Assembly (NCBI RefSeq): GCF_005869225.1 | Contig: NZ_SWFP01000005.1 | Span: 434,001-498,000 of the forward strand | Direction: 5' to 3' | Length of the DNA stretch: 64,000 nucleotides | From: Dyadobacter bucti | GTDB taxonomy: Bacteria > Bacteroidota > Bacteroidia > Cytophagales > Spirosomataceae | Part shown: positions 25,985 to 35,133 of the stretch, piece by piece | Layout of the letters: each line of letters starts with the position of its first letter | Numbering within the stretch: the first letter of the stretch is position 1 | Program-made: the position numbers and the translations under genes | Notes under the pieces: model-generated | Databases searched by the model: none | What the model was told of the DNA's origin: nothing | What the model saw: the letters and a program-made list of their open reading frames with translations, nothing else

Positions 25985-26266
25985 ATGAAGCAACGATATA
26001 GCGCCAGCGGATTGATGAACCCTTTCTTTCCCGACGAAGTTTCCTTTGGCGAAAAGGGCGTGACTTTTAAAGTAAGAAAGCTTTTCAGAAGTACCGACAA
26101 TTTTGTTTTTTACACAGATATATCTGGTGTGGAGATCGAGAGCGGCATATTTTTTTCAACCATCCGTGTTATTCCAAGGATGCGTCAGGAAATAATTATT
26201 AATAATTTTACAAAGGGAGATGCAAAGAAAGTCAAGGAGTTAATCCTTCAGCAGGTGCAGGGGTAA
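25985..26266 (+). CDS. Small PH-like domain protein
   Basis: 93 residues, probably a compact beta-sandwich with one C-terminal helix (VSFGEKGVTFKVRKLFRSTDNFVFYTDISGVEI, split here by turns; then a KKVKELILQQV helix). This resembles bacterial PH-type proteins that act in membrane or regulatory roles. There is no signal peptide. It follows rsmG by 29 bp and may be in the same transcript. Family assignment is tentative. Confidence 0.55.
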   Translation: MKQRYSASGLMNPFFPDEVSFGEKGVTFKVRKLFRSTDNFVFYTDISGVEIESGIFFSTIRVIPRMRQEIIINNFTKGDAKKVKELILQQVQG

Positions 26267-26352
26267 GAAATTTTTTGGTGCAGATGCTTGCGCTATATAA
26301 CTTGAATTGCTAGATTTGCACCAGAATTCAGATAAACAATCGGATTTGAAAT

Positions 26353-26426
26353 TCCTGAATAGCTCAGCCGGTTAGAGCATCTGACTGTTAATCAGAGGGT
26401 CGTTGGTTCGAGCCCAACTTCGGGAG
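26353..26426 (+). tRNA. tRNA-Asn(GTT)
   Basis: A 74-nt cloverleaf. Acceptor stem TCCTGAA / TTCGGGA with discriminator G, D-loop AGCTCAGCCGGTTAGAGC, anticodon loop CTGTTAA with GTT at 26387-26389, T-loop GGTTCGAGCC. It is the integration target of the mobile element; its 3' 45 bases are part of the att repeat, so the gene stays complete after insertion. Confidence 0.96.
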
Positions 26427-26428
26427 CC
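26382..26428 (+). repeat. attL: 47-bp direct repeat within tRNA-Asn
   Basis: Identical over 47 bases to 52750-52796. It runs from the anticodon stem to just past the tRNA 3' end. Imperfect similarity to the right end continues through the following terminator to about 26500. Confidence 0.93.
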
Positions 26429-26437
26429 TGAAAATGA

Positions 26438-26470
26438 AGCACTTAGCATTAATTTGCTAAGTGCTTTTTT
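26438..26470 (+). terminator. Terminator of tRNA-Asn carried by the element
   Basis: Stem AGCACTTAGC / GCTAAGTGCT (26438-26447, 26455-26464) then TTTTTT. A nearly identical copy lies outside attR at 52806-52836. Confidence 0.85.
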
Positions 26471-26473
26471 CTT

Positions 26474-26571
26474 TAGTTGCAATAAAAGTTGCAATAGATA
26501 AGAATGAGGCAGTTTGCCCAAAAGATTGAAAAGGTTGACGCAGCATTTCTGTTTGAGTTGCAATAACTCAC
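26474..26571. repeat. GTTGCAATA repeats inside attL (putative integrase arm sites)
   Basis: Copies of GTTGCAATA start near 26477, 26489 and 26563. The first two form a 12-bp tandem repeat. The same motif occurs inside attR near 52608-52625. Repeated short motifs at both ends next to the core fit tyrosine-recombinase arm-binding sites. Confidence 0.5.
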
Positions 26572-26701
26572 TTCCAGTTATCTTTTCAACGCTGGTCTCC
26601 CGCACCACCTTGGCTACATTTCCGTAATTCTCCCGCTCACGGCATCGTTCAAGTCGTCAATATGAACTACATTGTGTTTTACTTCCCTCTTAAAAAAAGT
26701 T

Positions 26702-27427
26702 ATGAACTCAACCAGTTTGAACGAGCAGCTTCTTGATCTCTACCTTAAAGAGCTCCCTGAAATTTACAATACAATCAATACGCATGCGACGCCTTTACAG
26801 GTTGAGAGAATGCATGGACCGTTCATGATGCATGTCTATCCTGAATACACTGAGTCCAGAAAGAAACTAATGTTTGTGGGGATGGAAACTCATGGATGGG
26901 AGGATTTTAAACCAAATGAAGACCTTCTAGACACGCATCGGCGACTTACATCCAGATATGAATCTTTCATGACAAATCGTGAACAGCCAAATTCTCCGTT
27001 TTGGTGGTTCATAAGGGATTTAAACCAAAGCTATGGGCAGGGGGACCTTAACAAAACGATTCTTTGGACAAACCTGTCGAAAATTGATATCGAAAAAAAT
27101 CGACCTACTGGGAAGTTGTATGATCACTCGATGAACGGATTTATCAACCTTCTCTCCAAAGAAATCAGTATTGTAAAACCAGATATCCTCATTATTATGA
27201 CGACAAGTCCTAATTATGGTTATCACGTGAGAGAATACTTTGGCGTTCATACAGGAAATGCAGCCATAGAGACGATACTTCCAAGGTTATTATACAAGTG
27301 GTCTTCGGACAAGCTCCCATTTAACACTTTCCAAATTTGCCATCCCAACAGCCTTCGTTTCAAAAAGGGAGGTTTCACGGTAAATGCAAGCTCAATTATC
27401 AAAATGATCAATCAATTGGCTCAATAG
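26702..27427 (+). CDS. Unassigned protein, uracil-DNA-glycosylase-like layout
   Basis: 241 residues from the ATG at 26702; a TTG at 26672 is also in frame. It is not confidently recognised. Layout: a helical N-terminus, a strand-loop LMFVGMETHGW near residue 60, an aromatic FWWFIRDL, a core strand DILIIMTTSPNYG, and late QICHPNSLRF. A glycine-rich first loop plus a late HPN/HPS motif is the arrangement of the uracil-DNA-glycosylase superfamily, so a nucleic-acid base-processing enzyme is possible. It is the first gene inside the left end and lies 57 bp before hsdR on the same strand, so it may belong to the restriction operon. Confidence 0.6.
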   Translation: MNSTSLNEQLLDLYLKELPEIYNTINTHATPLQVERMHGPFMMHVYPEYTESRKKLMFVGMETHGWEDFKPNEDLLDTHRRLTSRYESFMTNREQPNSPFWWFIRDLNQSYGQGDLNKTILWTNLSKIDIEKNRPTGKLYDHSMNGFINLLSKEISIVKPDILIIMTTSPNYGYHVREYFGVHTGNAAIETILPRLLYKWSSDKLPFNTFQICHPNSLRFKKGGFTVNASSIIKMINQLAQ

Positions 27428-27484
27428 CCAAATTCAGGTAAATGTTTTAGTGTTTGATCTTTATGATTCAACGAAACCTACTCC

Positions 27485-30400
27485 ATGACGAATTCTTCAA
27501 ACTTTACTTTCCTGGAATCTGAATTCCCCATTCTATATAACATTGGAATATCAGCAGAGTATAATTTACACCAAGATCCTGCGGCTTCGTTATGGAAAAT
27601 TCGGGTGTTTGGCGAAAGAATCACGGAAATATTATTTAAAGAACACGCACTGCAATTTCCTGTCGACAATACTTTCGCAAATCGGTTGAGGCTGCTGGGT
27701 TTTGAAAATATTCTTCCACAAGCATTAAAGGATCTGTTTTACTATGTTAGAACGCGAGGGAATAAAGCATCACATGACCATGTAGGCACTTATCAGGAAG
27801 CTAAGGAAGCCTTACTTGCTGCTTTCCAAATTTCCAAGTGGTTTTACGAAACTTACTCCACAGAAAACGATGATGTTTTCAGGCTTTCGTTTGTTGAGCC
27901 TCAAAATCTGGATGCCCGCCACGCATTGCATCTTCTTGAAACTGACTATGGCGATCTGGAAGAGAAATATAATAAGCTACTTTCAGAGCGAAATACAAAT
28001 GGTCTCTCCACAGAAAAACAACAGATCATTCAGCAACGGTCTGAGAAAGCTGCACGAAAAATCGAGTGGTCTGAGGCTGCAACGCGTCAACTCATCGATC
28101 AGCAACTCAGGAGAGCGGGGTGGGAAGTCGATACTGACCTATTGAATTACAAGAAAAACAAAACTTTACCACAAAGAGGTAAGGCAATGGCTATTGTAGA
28201 ATGGCCTGCCGGAAGTCTTTGGGCGGATTATGCACTTTTCATTGGTACGGAGCTCTACGGTATAATCGAAGCAAAAAAATATGCTCAGGACATTTCCACT
28301 GACTTAGGCCAATCCAAGGCGTACGCAAAAGAAGTTCAACTTTTACCAGAGACTGCCTTCTTAGGAACGTGGGATGGCAACAAGGTTCCGTTCCTGTTTT
28401 CTACAAATGGCCGGGAATATCTGGAACAGATTAAAACCAAAAGCGGGGTTTGGTTTTTGGACGTACGAAACAAGAATAATCACGCAAAAGCTTTGCATGG
28501 CTGGTACTCACCAGACGGTTTAAAGAAACTGCGAATCCAGGATATCGAGGAGTCAAACAAAAAATTACAAGAAATACCGCTAGATTTCCTTTCTCAAAAA
28601 AGTGGATTAGGCCTACGTGAGTATCAATTGAAGGCGATTCAGGCGGTTGAACAAAAAATTATCAGCAATCCCATTGAGCGAAAAGCGCTGCTTGCAATGG
28701 CGACCGGTACCGGAAAAACCCGAACCATCATCGGATTGTGTTACCACCTGATTCAGACCAACCGCTTCAACAGAATTCTGTTCCTCGTTGACCGTACTTT
28801 GCTCGGTACGCAAGCCTTGGATGCGTTCAAAGACAATAAGGTTTACAGCCTGAATACCTTCACGGAAGTATATAAGATCAGCAGCTTGAAAGACGCCATT
28901 CCCGATACGGATACGCGACTGCATTTTGCCACCGTACAAAGTATGGTCAAACGATTGTACTATAATGATAGCGAATCCGACTTGCCGCCGGTCGATCAAT
29001 ACGATTGCATCATCATCGACGAAGCTCACAGGGGGTACTTGCTCGATAGGGAGATTGATGAAGATGATCTTCACTTTAAATCGCAGATGGATTATGTAAG
29101 CAAATACCGGATGGTGCTGGACTATTTCGATGCTTACGTAATTGGCTTGACTGCCACACCAGCTTTACATACTACCGAAATATTCGGAAAGCCAGTCTAC
29201 ACCTACTCTTACAGGGAGGCAGTCATTGATGGTTTTCTGATCGATCACGATCCGCCGACACTCATTAAAACAAAACTAAGTGAGGAAGGTATTGAGTGGA
29301 AAGCCGGCGAAAGACCAAAATCTTTGGATAAAGAAAATAACACAGTTATTGAGCTGGATGAACTCGAAGATGAATTGCAGATTGATGTATCCGGCTTCAA
29401 CAAAAAGGTAATTACCGAAAGCTTCAACCGGACAGTGATACAGCAACTGGTGAAAGAACTTGATCCGGATGGTGATGAAAAAACACTAGTGTTTGCAGCG
29501 ACCAATGCTCATGCAGATATGGTCGTGTCGCTGTTCAAAGAAGAGTTCTTAAACCTGGGCGCCCAGTTTCCTGATGATGCGATTATGAAAATCACCGGAA
29601 GCTTGTACGATCCGCAGACAGAAGTTACCAAGTTCAAAAATGAAAAATACCCAACAATTGTCGTAACCGTCGATCTGTTAACCACCGGTATAGATGTACC
29701 GGCGATCTGTAACATTGTCTTTTTACGCAGGGTAAAATCCCGCATACTTTTCGAACAAATGCTGGGACGGGCTACACGGCGTTGTGATGAAATCGGGAAA
29801 AAGGTTTTCAGAATCTTCGACGCAGTCAAAATTTATGATACCCTGGAAAAGTATTCGCAGATGAAACCTGTGGTGGTCAACCCCACTGAAACCTTTGTGA
29901 AGCTGGCCTATGAATTGGAACATATAGACAGCGATGCCCGCGCCTGGCGGCAGATCGAACAAATTATTGCTAAACTGCAACGCAAGAAGAAGCAAATGAG
30001 CGAATACAATTTGAATGAATTTACATATCGGCTAGGCGGAGTAAACATAGACGAGTTCGCCCAGAACCTACGGAAAAACCCGTTACCTGAAAGTCTTGAG
30101 AAAATTCAGCAACTAAGCAGCCTGTGGAATTTCCTGGATGAGAAAATTTCGTCGGACCGACCACTTTACTTTTCGGAGCACCAGGATGAATACCTTCGGA
30201 CCGAAACTGGCTATGGAAACACAGAGAGGCCGGAAGATTACCTCGAAAGTTTTACTCGATTTATAAAGGAAAACCAGAACAAGATCAGCGCGTTACAAAT
30301 TGTCTGTACCCGACCGGAGCAACTTGATCGACGTTCCTTAAAGGAATTGTTGATAGCTTTGGCCGACCAGGGCTTCGAGCTTCGTATGGTAAAAGCAGCT

Positions 30401-30733
30401 TGGAAACAGGCAAAAAATGAAGATTTGGGCGCTGATATCATTTCTTTCATTCGCACACTTGCCATCGGAAGTACTCTGGAAAGCCGCGAAAACCGGATCA
30501 AAAGGGCAGTGGACCGGGTGCGCCAGATGCAGAACTGGAACCGGATTCAGCAAAAGTGGATCGACCGTTTTGAAAAACAGCTGATCAAGGAATCTGTGCT
30601 GCAAGTGGAAGACTTGAATCAATCGCCCTTCATCGAAGATGGCGGATTCCAGCAACTGAATAAGATTTTTGACGAGCAGCTGGAACAGGTGATCAATACC
30701 ATTAACCAAAATATGTATCAGATAACTGCGTAA
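27485..30733 (+). CDS. hsdR: Type I restriction enzyme R subunit
   Basis: ATP-dependent translocase and nuclease of a type I restriction complex. 1082 residues. A DUF4145-like helical domain (about 1-125) precedes the nuclease domain with Asp248, Glu262 and Lys264 (ADYAL and IIEAKK) of the PD-(D/E)xK type. Walker A ATGTGKT is at 406-412, followed by IIIDEAHRG, GLTATPAL, VTVDLLTTGIDVP and QMLGRATRRC. The last 250 residues resemble the EcoEI R C-terminal domain that docks on the methylase. hsdM follows after 38 bp. Confidence 0.93.
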   Translation: MTNSSNFTFLESEFPILYNIGISAEYNLHQDPAASLWKIRVFGERITEILFKEHALQFPVDNTFANRLRLLGFENILPQALKDLFYYVRTRGNKASHDHVGTYQEAKEALLAAFQISKWFYETYSTENDDVFRLSFVEPQNLDARHALHLLETDYGDLEEKYNKLLSERNTNGLSTEKQQIIQQRSEKAARKIEWSEAATRQLIDQQLRRAGWEVDTDLLNYKKNKTLPQRGKAMAIVEWPAGSLWADYALFIGTELYGIIEAKKYAQDISTDLGQSKAYAKEVQLLPETAFLGTWDGNKVPFLFSTNGREYLEQIKTKSGVWFLDVRNKNNHAKALHGWYSPDGLKKLRIQDIEESNKKLQEIPLDFLSQKSGLGLREYQLKAIQAVEQKIISNPIERKALLAMATGTGKTRTIIGLCYHLIQTNRFNRILFLVDRTLLGTQALDAFKDNKVYSLNTFTEVYKISSLKDAIPDTDTRLHFATVQSMVKRLYYNDSESDLPPVDQYDCIIIDEAHRGYLLDREIDEDDLHFKSQMDYVSKYRMVLDYFDAYVIGLTATPALHTTEIFGKPVYTYSYREAVIDGFLIDHDPPTLIKTKLSEEGIEWKAGERPKSLDKENNTVIELDELEDELQIDVSGFNKKVITESFNRTVIQQLVKELDPDGDEKTLVFAATNAHADMVVSLFKEEFLNLGAQFPDDAIMKITGSLYDPQTEVTKFKNEKYPTIVVTVDLLTTGIDVPAICNIVFLRRVKSRILFEQMLGRATRRCDEIGKKVFRIFDAVKIYDTLEKYSQMKPVVVNPTETFVKLAYELEHIDSDARAWRQIEQIIAKLQRKKKQMSEYNLNEFTYRLGGVNIDEFAQNLRKNPLPESLEKIQQLSSLWNFLDEKISSDRPLYFSEHQDEYLRTETGYGNTERPEDYLESFTRFIKENQNKISALQIVCTRPEQLDRRSLKELLIALADQGFELRMVKAAWKQAKNEDLGADIISFIRTLAIGSTLESRENRIKRAVDRVRQMQNWNRIQQKWIDRFEKQLIKESVLQVEDLNQSPFIEDGGFQQLNKIFDEQLEQVINTINQNMYQITA

Positions 30734-30771
30734 AATCGTAGAAACCTGTCGAATAAATAACAATTAAAATA

Positions 30772-32229
30772 ATGAGTGCAGACGAAATTGCGAATAAGCT
30801 TTGGGGGCTATGTAATGTATTGCGGGATGATGGTGTGACCTATCACCAATACCTTAATGAGCTGACCTACATCCTTTTCCTTCGATTATCCGAAACGAAA
30901 GGGTTTGAAGAAGACATTCCAGAAGAATACCGTTGGGGTCGTCTTACCGGGAATACCGACAATGTAACCTTGTTTGAAACCTACCGCGAGTTGCTTGCTA
31001 CAATTAGCGCGAAATCGACCAATGCGGCGGTGCAGGAAATTTATACCAATGCCTCCACCACGCTGCGTAAGCCGGTGAACCTCAGAACGCTCATTACTAC
31101 AATCAATGCCATTAACTGGTATGACGAGCACGAACAGGACAAAATCGCCACGATTTATGAAGAGCTCCTGGAAAAAAACGCCGGAGAGAAAAAGAGCGGG
31201 GCGGGTCAGTATTTTACACCGCGCCCGTTGATCAACGTGATGGTAGAATTGATGGCACCAAGACTTGGCGAACGCTGGAACGATCCGGCTGCGGGCACTT
31301 TCGGCTTCATGATTGCCGCTGACCAATACCTGAGAAACAAACACGACGATTACTTTGACCCGGCTGCCGATCGCGAATTTCAAAAATTCCAGGCTTTTAG
31401 TGGCTGCGAACTCGTACAGGACGCGCACCGCCTTGCATTAATGAATGCCAAACTACACGGACTCGAAAGCCGCATTGAACTGGGCGATACGTTATCTGAA
31501 TTGGGTAAATCCTTCAAAGGTTTTGATGGTGTGCTTGCCAATCCACCTTTTGGAACCAAACAGGGAGGGGAACGCCCTTCAAGGGATGATCTTACCTATT
31601 TGTCAGGCAACAAGCAGCTCAACTTTTTGCAGCATATTTATCGATCCCTACATAAGAAAGGTGGGGCAAGGGCAGCGGTAGTACTTCCGGACAATGTACT
31701 GTTTGAAGACGGTGACGGGCGCAAGATCCGGAAAGATTTAATGGACAAATGCAACCTGCATACCATCCTCAGATTGCCCACCGGCATTTTCTATGCAGCA
31801 GGGGTGAAAACCAACGTGCTGTTCTTTGAACGCGGAACGGGTGAAACCGGAAATACGAAAAGAGTTTGGTTTTACGATATGCGCACCAACGCCCCGAGCT
31901 ACGGGAAACGGACGCCATTTACCCGCAATGCTTTTGCCGATTTTGCCAATGCCTACACTGGTGGTATAGCGTTGGATAACGTAAAAGACGCTTATGACGG
32001 AGCCGTGATCGATGAAAAACGCGCCTCCGTAACCGACGAACGCTGGACCAGCCTCACGCGTGAGGAGGTAGCCGCTAAAAGTGACTCGCTTGACATAGGA
32101 CTGATGGCTGATGCTAGCTTTGCCGATGGCGCACACACGGAAGAACCATTAGATCTGGCTCGTGAAGCAGCGGAAGATCTGAAAGCTATACAGGCCGAAT
32201 TACAAAAAATGATTGAACTGCTGGCATGA
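30772..32229 (+). CDS. hsdM: Type I restriction-modification M subunit (N6-adenine methylase)
   Basis: Modifies adenine in the recognition sequence and forms the core of the type I complex. 485 residues. The N-terminal helical domain (about 1-130) is followed by SGAGQYFTPRPLI (142-154), SAM motif DPAAGTFGF (171-179) and catalytic NPPF (257-260). Its GC content is visibly higher than that of hsdS, ptuA and ptuB downstream. The stop overlaps the hsdS start as ATGA. Confidence 0.95.
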   Translation: MSADEIANKLWGLCNVLRDDGVTYHQYLNELTYILFLRLSETKGFEEDIPEEYRWGRLTGNTDNVTLFETYRELLATISAKSTNAAVQEIYTNASTTLRKPVNLRTLITTINAINWYDEHEQDKIATIYEELLEKNAGEKKSGAGQYFTPRPLINVMVELMAPRLGERWNDPAAGTFGFMIAADQYLRNKHDDYFDPAADREFQKFQAFSGCELVQDAHRLALMNAKLHGLESRIELGDTLSELGKSFKGFDGVLANPPFGTKQGGERPSRDDLTYLSGNKQLNFLQHIYRSLHKKGGARAAVVLPDNVLFEDGDGRKIRKDLMDKCNLHTILRLPTGIFYAAGVKTNVLFFERGTGETGNTKRVWFYDMRTNAPSYGKRTPFTRNAFADFANAYTGGIALDNVKDAYDGAVIDEKRASVTDERWTSLTREEVAAKSDSLDIGLMADASFADGAHTEEPLDLAREAAEDLKAIQAELQKMIELLA

Positions 32230-33599
32230 TGGAAAAGGAATTACCGGAGGGTTGGAGTATTGCCTCAGTTGAAAATCTAATCCCCAACGATGGCCTATTT
32301 AACGATGGGGATTGGATTGAATCTAAGGATCAAGATCAAAATGGAGAAGTTAGATTGATTCAACTAGCCGATATTGGCGACGGAGAATTTAAAGACAAAT
32401 CAGCAAGATTTCTGACTCTAACTAAAGCGTATCAACTTAACTGTACTTTTTTGCAACCGGATGATCTGTTGATTGCACGAATGCCCGATCCATTGGGTAG
32501 AACCTGTATTTTTCCACTTAATGGTCTATATGTCACTGTTGTCGATATCGCGATAATAAGATGTGGCCAAAATGGCGTGTTCAATAAGTGGCTGATGTAC
32601 ATTTTAAACTCTTCTCAGATAAGGGGCAAGATTTCCGAACTCTCGTCGGGATCAACGCGACTTCGGATATCAAGAAAAAATCTAGCTTCAATTGGTTTAC
32701 CCCTTCCACCCCTGGCCGAGCAAAAGCGGATTGTGGCTAAATTGGATATGGCTTTTGGGTATTTGGAAACACTGAAAGCCAGCCTGGCGCGTATTCCGGA
32801 GTTGCTTAAAACTTTCCGACAATCGGTATTGACGCAGGCGGTGACGGGGAAGTTGACGGAGGATTGGCGAAAAGAAAACAAGCTGTCAGATAAATGGAAA
32901 GAAGAACTAGCAAAAGACTGTTGTGTAAAGGTTCAAAGTGGAGGAACGCCAAAATCTGGGTTTACAAATGAAGGAATTCCATTTCTTAAAGTATACAACA
33001 TAGTAAATCAAAAAATAGATTTTGATTATCGCTCTCAGTACATTAGTGAGGAGGCGCACAATAACTCGATGAAGAAATCGATTTTGATACCGGGTGATGT
33101 TGTCATGAATATTGTAGGCCCACCGTTAAATAAAATTGCTTTGGTGCCTAACACTTTTGCCGAATGGAATCACAATCAAGCAATTACCTTATTCAGGACT
33201 AAGCCTTACCTGCTTAATACATTTTTATATCACTTTTTTTGCGAAGGAACTTCTGTTAAGTCACTTTATAATGAAACAAAAGGTGTTGTTGGTCAGGTGA
33301 ATATTTCCCTTTCCCAATGCAGAGAATTCAAAATACCAATTCCGTCAACAGATGAACAAAAGGAAATTGTAAACCGGATCGAAGCCCTTTTTGCTAAAGT
33401 TGACATCATTGAAGTCCAGTATCTCGCACTAAAAGAGAAAATTAAGAAATTGCCTCAGACAATGCTAGCCAAGGCGTTTCGCGGAGAGTTGGTAACGCAA
33501 GACTTTAATGATGAGCCTGCTGCTATGCTGTTAAAAAGGATAAAATCCACTACCCTAAAAAATAAGAGTCGTGAAAATCAAAAGTCTTTGGATTTCTGA
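32226..33599 (+). CDS. hsdS: Type I restriction-modification specificity subunit
   Basis: Determines the DNA target. 457 residues with two target-recognition domains separated by conserved helices. The central spacer has PLPPLAEQKRIVAKLD and a long helix, and the C-terminal spacer has PSTDEQKEIVNRIEALFAKVD with AKAFRGELV, giving the usual pseudo-dyad. The first domain begins at the N-terminus (LPEGWSIASVENL). The second is around 230-370 (VQSGGTPKSG to NISLSQCREFKIPIP). It overlaps the next gene by 29 bases, which ties the Septu-like pair to this operon. Confidence 0.93.
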   Translation: MMEKELPEGWSIASVENLIPNDGLFNDGDWIESKDQDQNGEVRLIQLADIGDGEFKDKSARFLTLTKAYQLNCTFLQPDDLLIARMPDPLGRTCIFPLNGLYVTVVDIAIIRCGQNGVFNKWLMYILNSSQIRGKISELSSGSTRLRISRKNLASIGLPLPPLAEQKRIVAKLDMAFGYLETLKASLARIPELLKTFRQSVLTQAVTGKLTEDWRKENKLSDKWKEELAKDCCVKVQSGGTPKSGFTNEGIPFLKVYNIVNQKIDFDYRSQYISEEAHNNSMKKSILIPGDVVMNIVGPPLNKIALVPNTFAEWNHNQAITLFRTKPYLLNTFLYHFFCEGTSVKSLYNETKGVVGQVNISLSQCREFKIPIPSTDEQKEIVNRIEALFAKVDIIEVQYLALKEKIKKLPQTMLAKAFRGELVTQDFNDEPAAMLLKRIKSTTLKNKSRENQKSLDF

Positions 33600-35133
33600 A
33601 TATAAAAACATAAAGAATTTGCATCTCGATTTCAAATCGAATCTAATTTCTCTACTAGTAGGTAAAAATGGACTGGGGAAATCTAATCTAATAGAAGCTC
33701 TAGCCATTATATTCCGAGATTTGGATTTGTTAAAGTCCAAAGAAGATTTCGAAAACTGGTCTTATGAGAATTTTGAATATGATTTATTATATGTATGCTA
33801 TAATTCAGAAATTAGAGTTCTATGTAGAAAGGGTTCTTTTCAGGTTTGGAGAAAATTAAATGGGGCCGCCGAGCTTCCAAGTGAAGTAAGTTTTCGAAAA
33901 TTCAATAATCTCAAACATGAGGTTTATCTCCCCAAATACATTATTGGTTATTATTCAGGTGAAAACAAAAGGATTCGTGACGTAATAAGACCATATGAGG
34001 AACAAGTTTGGAAAGACTTGAAGAATAACAAGGGCCTAGAAAATGACCTCAGAAGGTTATTTTTCTCAGAAAATTATCATTCTCAAATGATTCTTCTTAC
34101 TCTACTTCTTTATAAGGATCAAAATGAAAACCCTATATTTCAGGAAAGAGTAGCCTATTTGATTGAAAATTTTACGAGTTTTAATAGTTTAGCCGAAGTC
34201 AGTCTGGAATTAAAAAGCCCTCTGTGGTACAATCCTGGCGAAAGGAAACATTCAAATAAAGGTATTAATTTGCTTGAAGAGAACTTATTGAGGGGCGTTG
34301 AGTTTCCCTTCTGGGATATCAAAGGGCGAGCAGATAAAATCATTTCATTTTTATATAATAATACTATCTCTGACCCAATCTATTATTTGGAGGAAGAGAT
34401 ATTTCAAGAGAAAATAGAACTTAATAATATTGATTTAAAAAAAGTATCAAGTGAAATTCCCTTTCAGTTTGATTCAGCAATGCATTTCTTTGGTGCTTTT
34501 GAGACATTAAAACAAATCGATGTAATCTTTAACGTAATCCTGAAAGTAAAATCGTTAAGGAGTGGATCTGTATTTGATTTTACTCAACTAAGTGAAGGTG
34601 AGGCGCAGTTGATAACCGTTTTAGGATTAATTCTTATTACTGGAAACGAAGAATGTTTATTTCTCTTAGACGAGCCTGATACCCATTTAAATCCTCAGTG
34701 GCAAAGAGAATATGTAGATCTTATTGATCGTTTTACGCTGGACAATATGAATAGTCATATCATTGTAGCCACCCATAGTCCGTTAATAGTTCAAGCCGCT
34801 GAAAAGGCAGACATATTCCTTTACAAACTTGACGATGACGGTCAAATTGTAGTCAAAAATGAGGACTTTACTGTCCAAAATTGGAGAATTGATCAAGTGT
34901 TAACGAGTGAATATTTCGATCTTCATAGCGCAAGACCAGCACATTTAGACTATTACATGTCTTTAAGAGAGAAAATTCTTACACAAGGAAATATATCGGC
35001 TGATATTGAAAAGGAGCTTAAAAACCTTGAAAACGAGTATGGAGTTTTACCTACTGGTGAAACTCGTGACGAAATTGAAGCAATGTTACTCATAAATAAT
35101 ATCGTCAAACGTTATAATGATAAAACTGCGTAA
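33571..35133 (+). CDS. ptuA: Septu-like PtuA ATPase (ABC/SMC-type AAA protein)
   Basis: 520 residues, GTG start. Walker A GKNGLGKS (31-38), signature-like LSEGEAQL (340-347), Walker B LFLLDEPD (363-370) and switch histidine THSPLI (401-406), with a long insert between the lobes. No Toprim domain follows, which separates it from OLD nucleases. Paired with the HNH gene it fits Septu, in which PtuA binds and hydrolyses ATP and holds PtuB in an anti-phage complex. It overlaps hsdS by 29 and the HNH gene by 17 bases. Codon use is clearly AT-richer than in hsdR and hsdM, suggesting separate acquisition. Confidence 0.82.
   Translation: MKIKSLWISEYKNIKNLHLDFKSNLISLLVGKNGLGKSNLIEALAIIFRDLDLLKSKEDFENWSYENFEYDLLYVCYNSEIRVLCRKGSFQVWRKLNGAAELPSEVSFRKFNNLKHEVYLPKYIIGYYSGENKRIRDVIRPYEEQVWKDLKNNKGLENDLRRLFFSENYHSQMILLTLLLYKDQNENPIFQERVAYLIENFTSFNSLAEVSLELKSPLWYNPGERKHSNKGINLLEENLLRGVEFPFWDIKGRADKIISFLYNNTISDPIYYLEEEIFQEKIELNNIDLKKVSSEIPFQFDSAMHFFGAFETLKQIDVIFNVILKVKSLRSGSVFDFTQLSEGEAQLITVLGLILITGNEECLFLLDEPDTHLNPQWQREYVDLIDRFTLDNMNSHIIVATHSPLIVQAAEKADIFLYKLDDDGQIVVKNEDFTVQNWRIDQVLTSEYFDLHSARPAHLDYYMSLREKILTQGNISADIEKELKNLENEYGVLPTGETRDEIEAMLLINNIVKRYNDKTA

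Noticed and set aside
26372..26608. Minus-strand 78-codon frame over tRNA-Asn and its terminator
   Set aside because: Its C-terminal residues are the antisense translation of the tRNA itself, a common false ORF.
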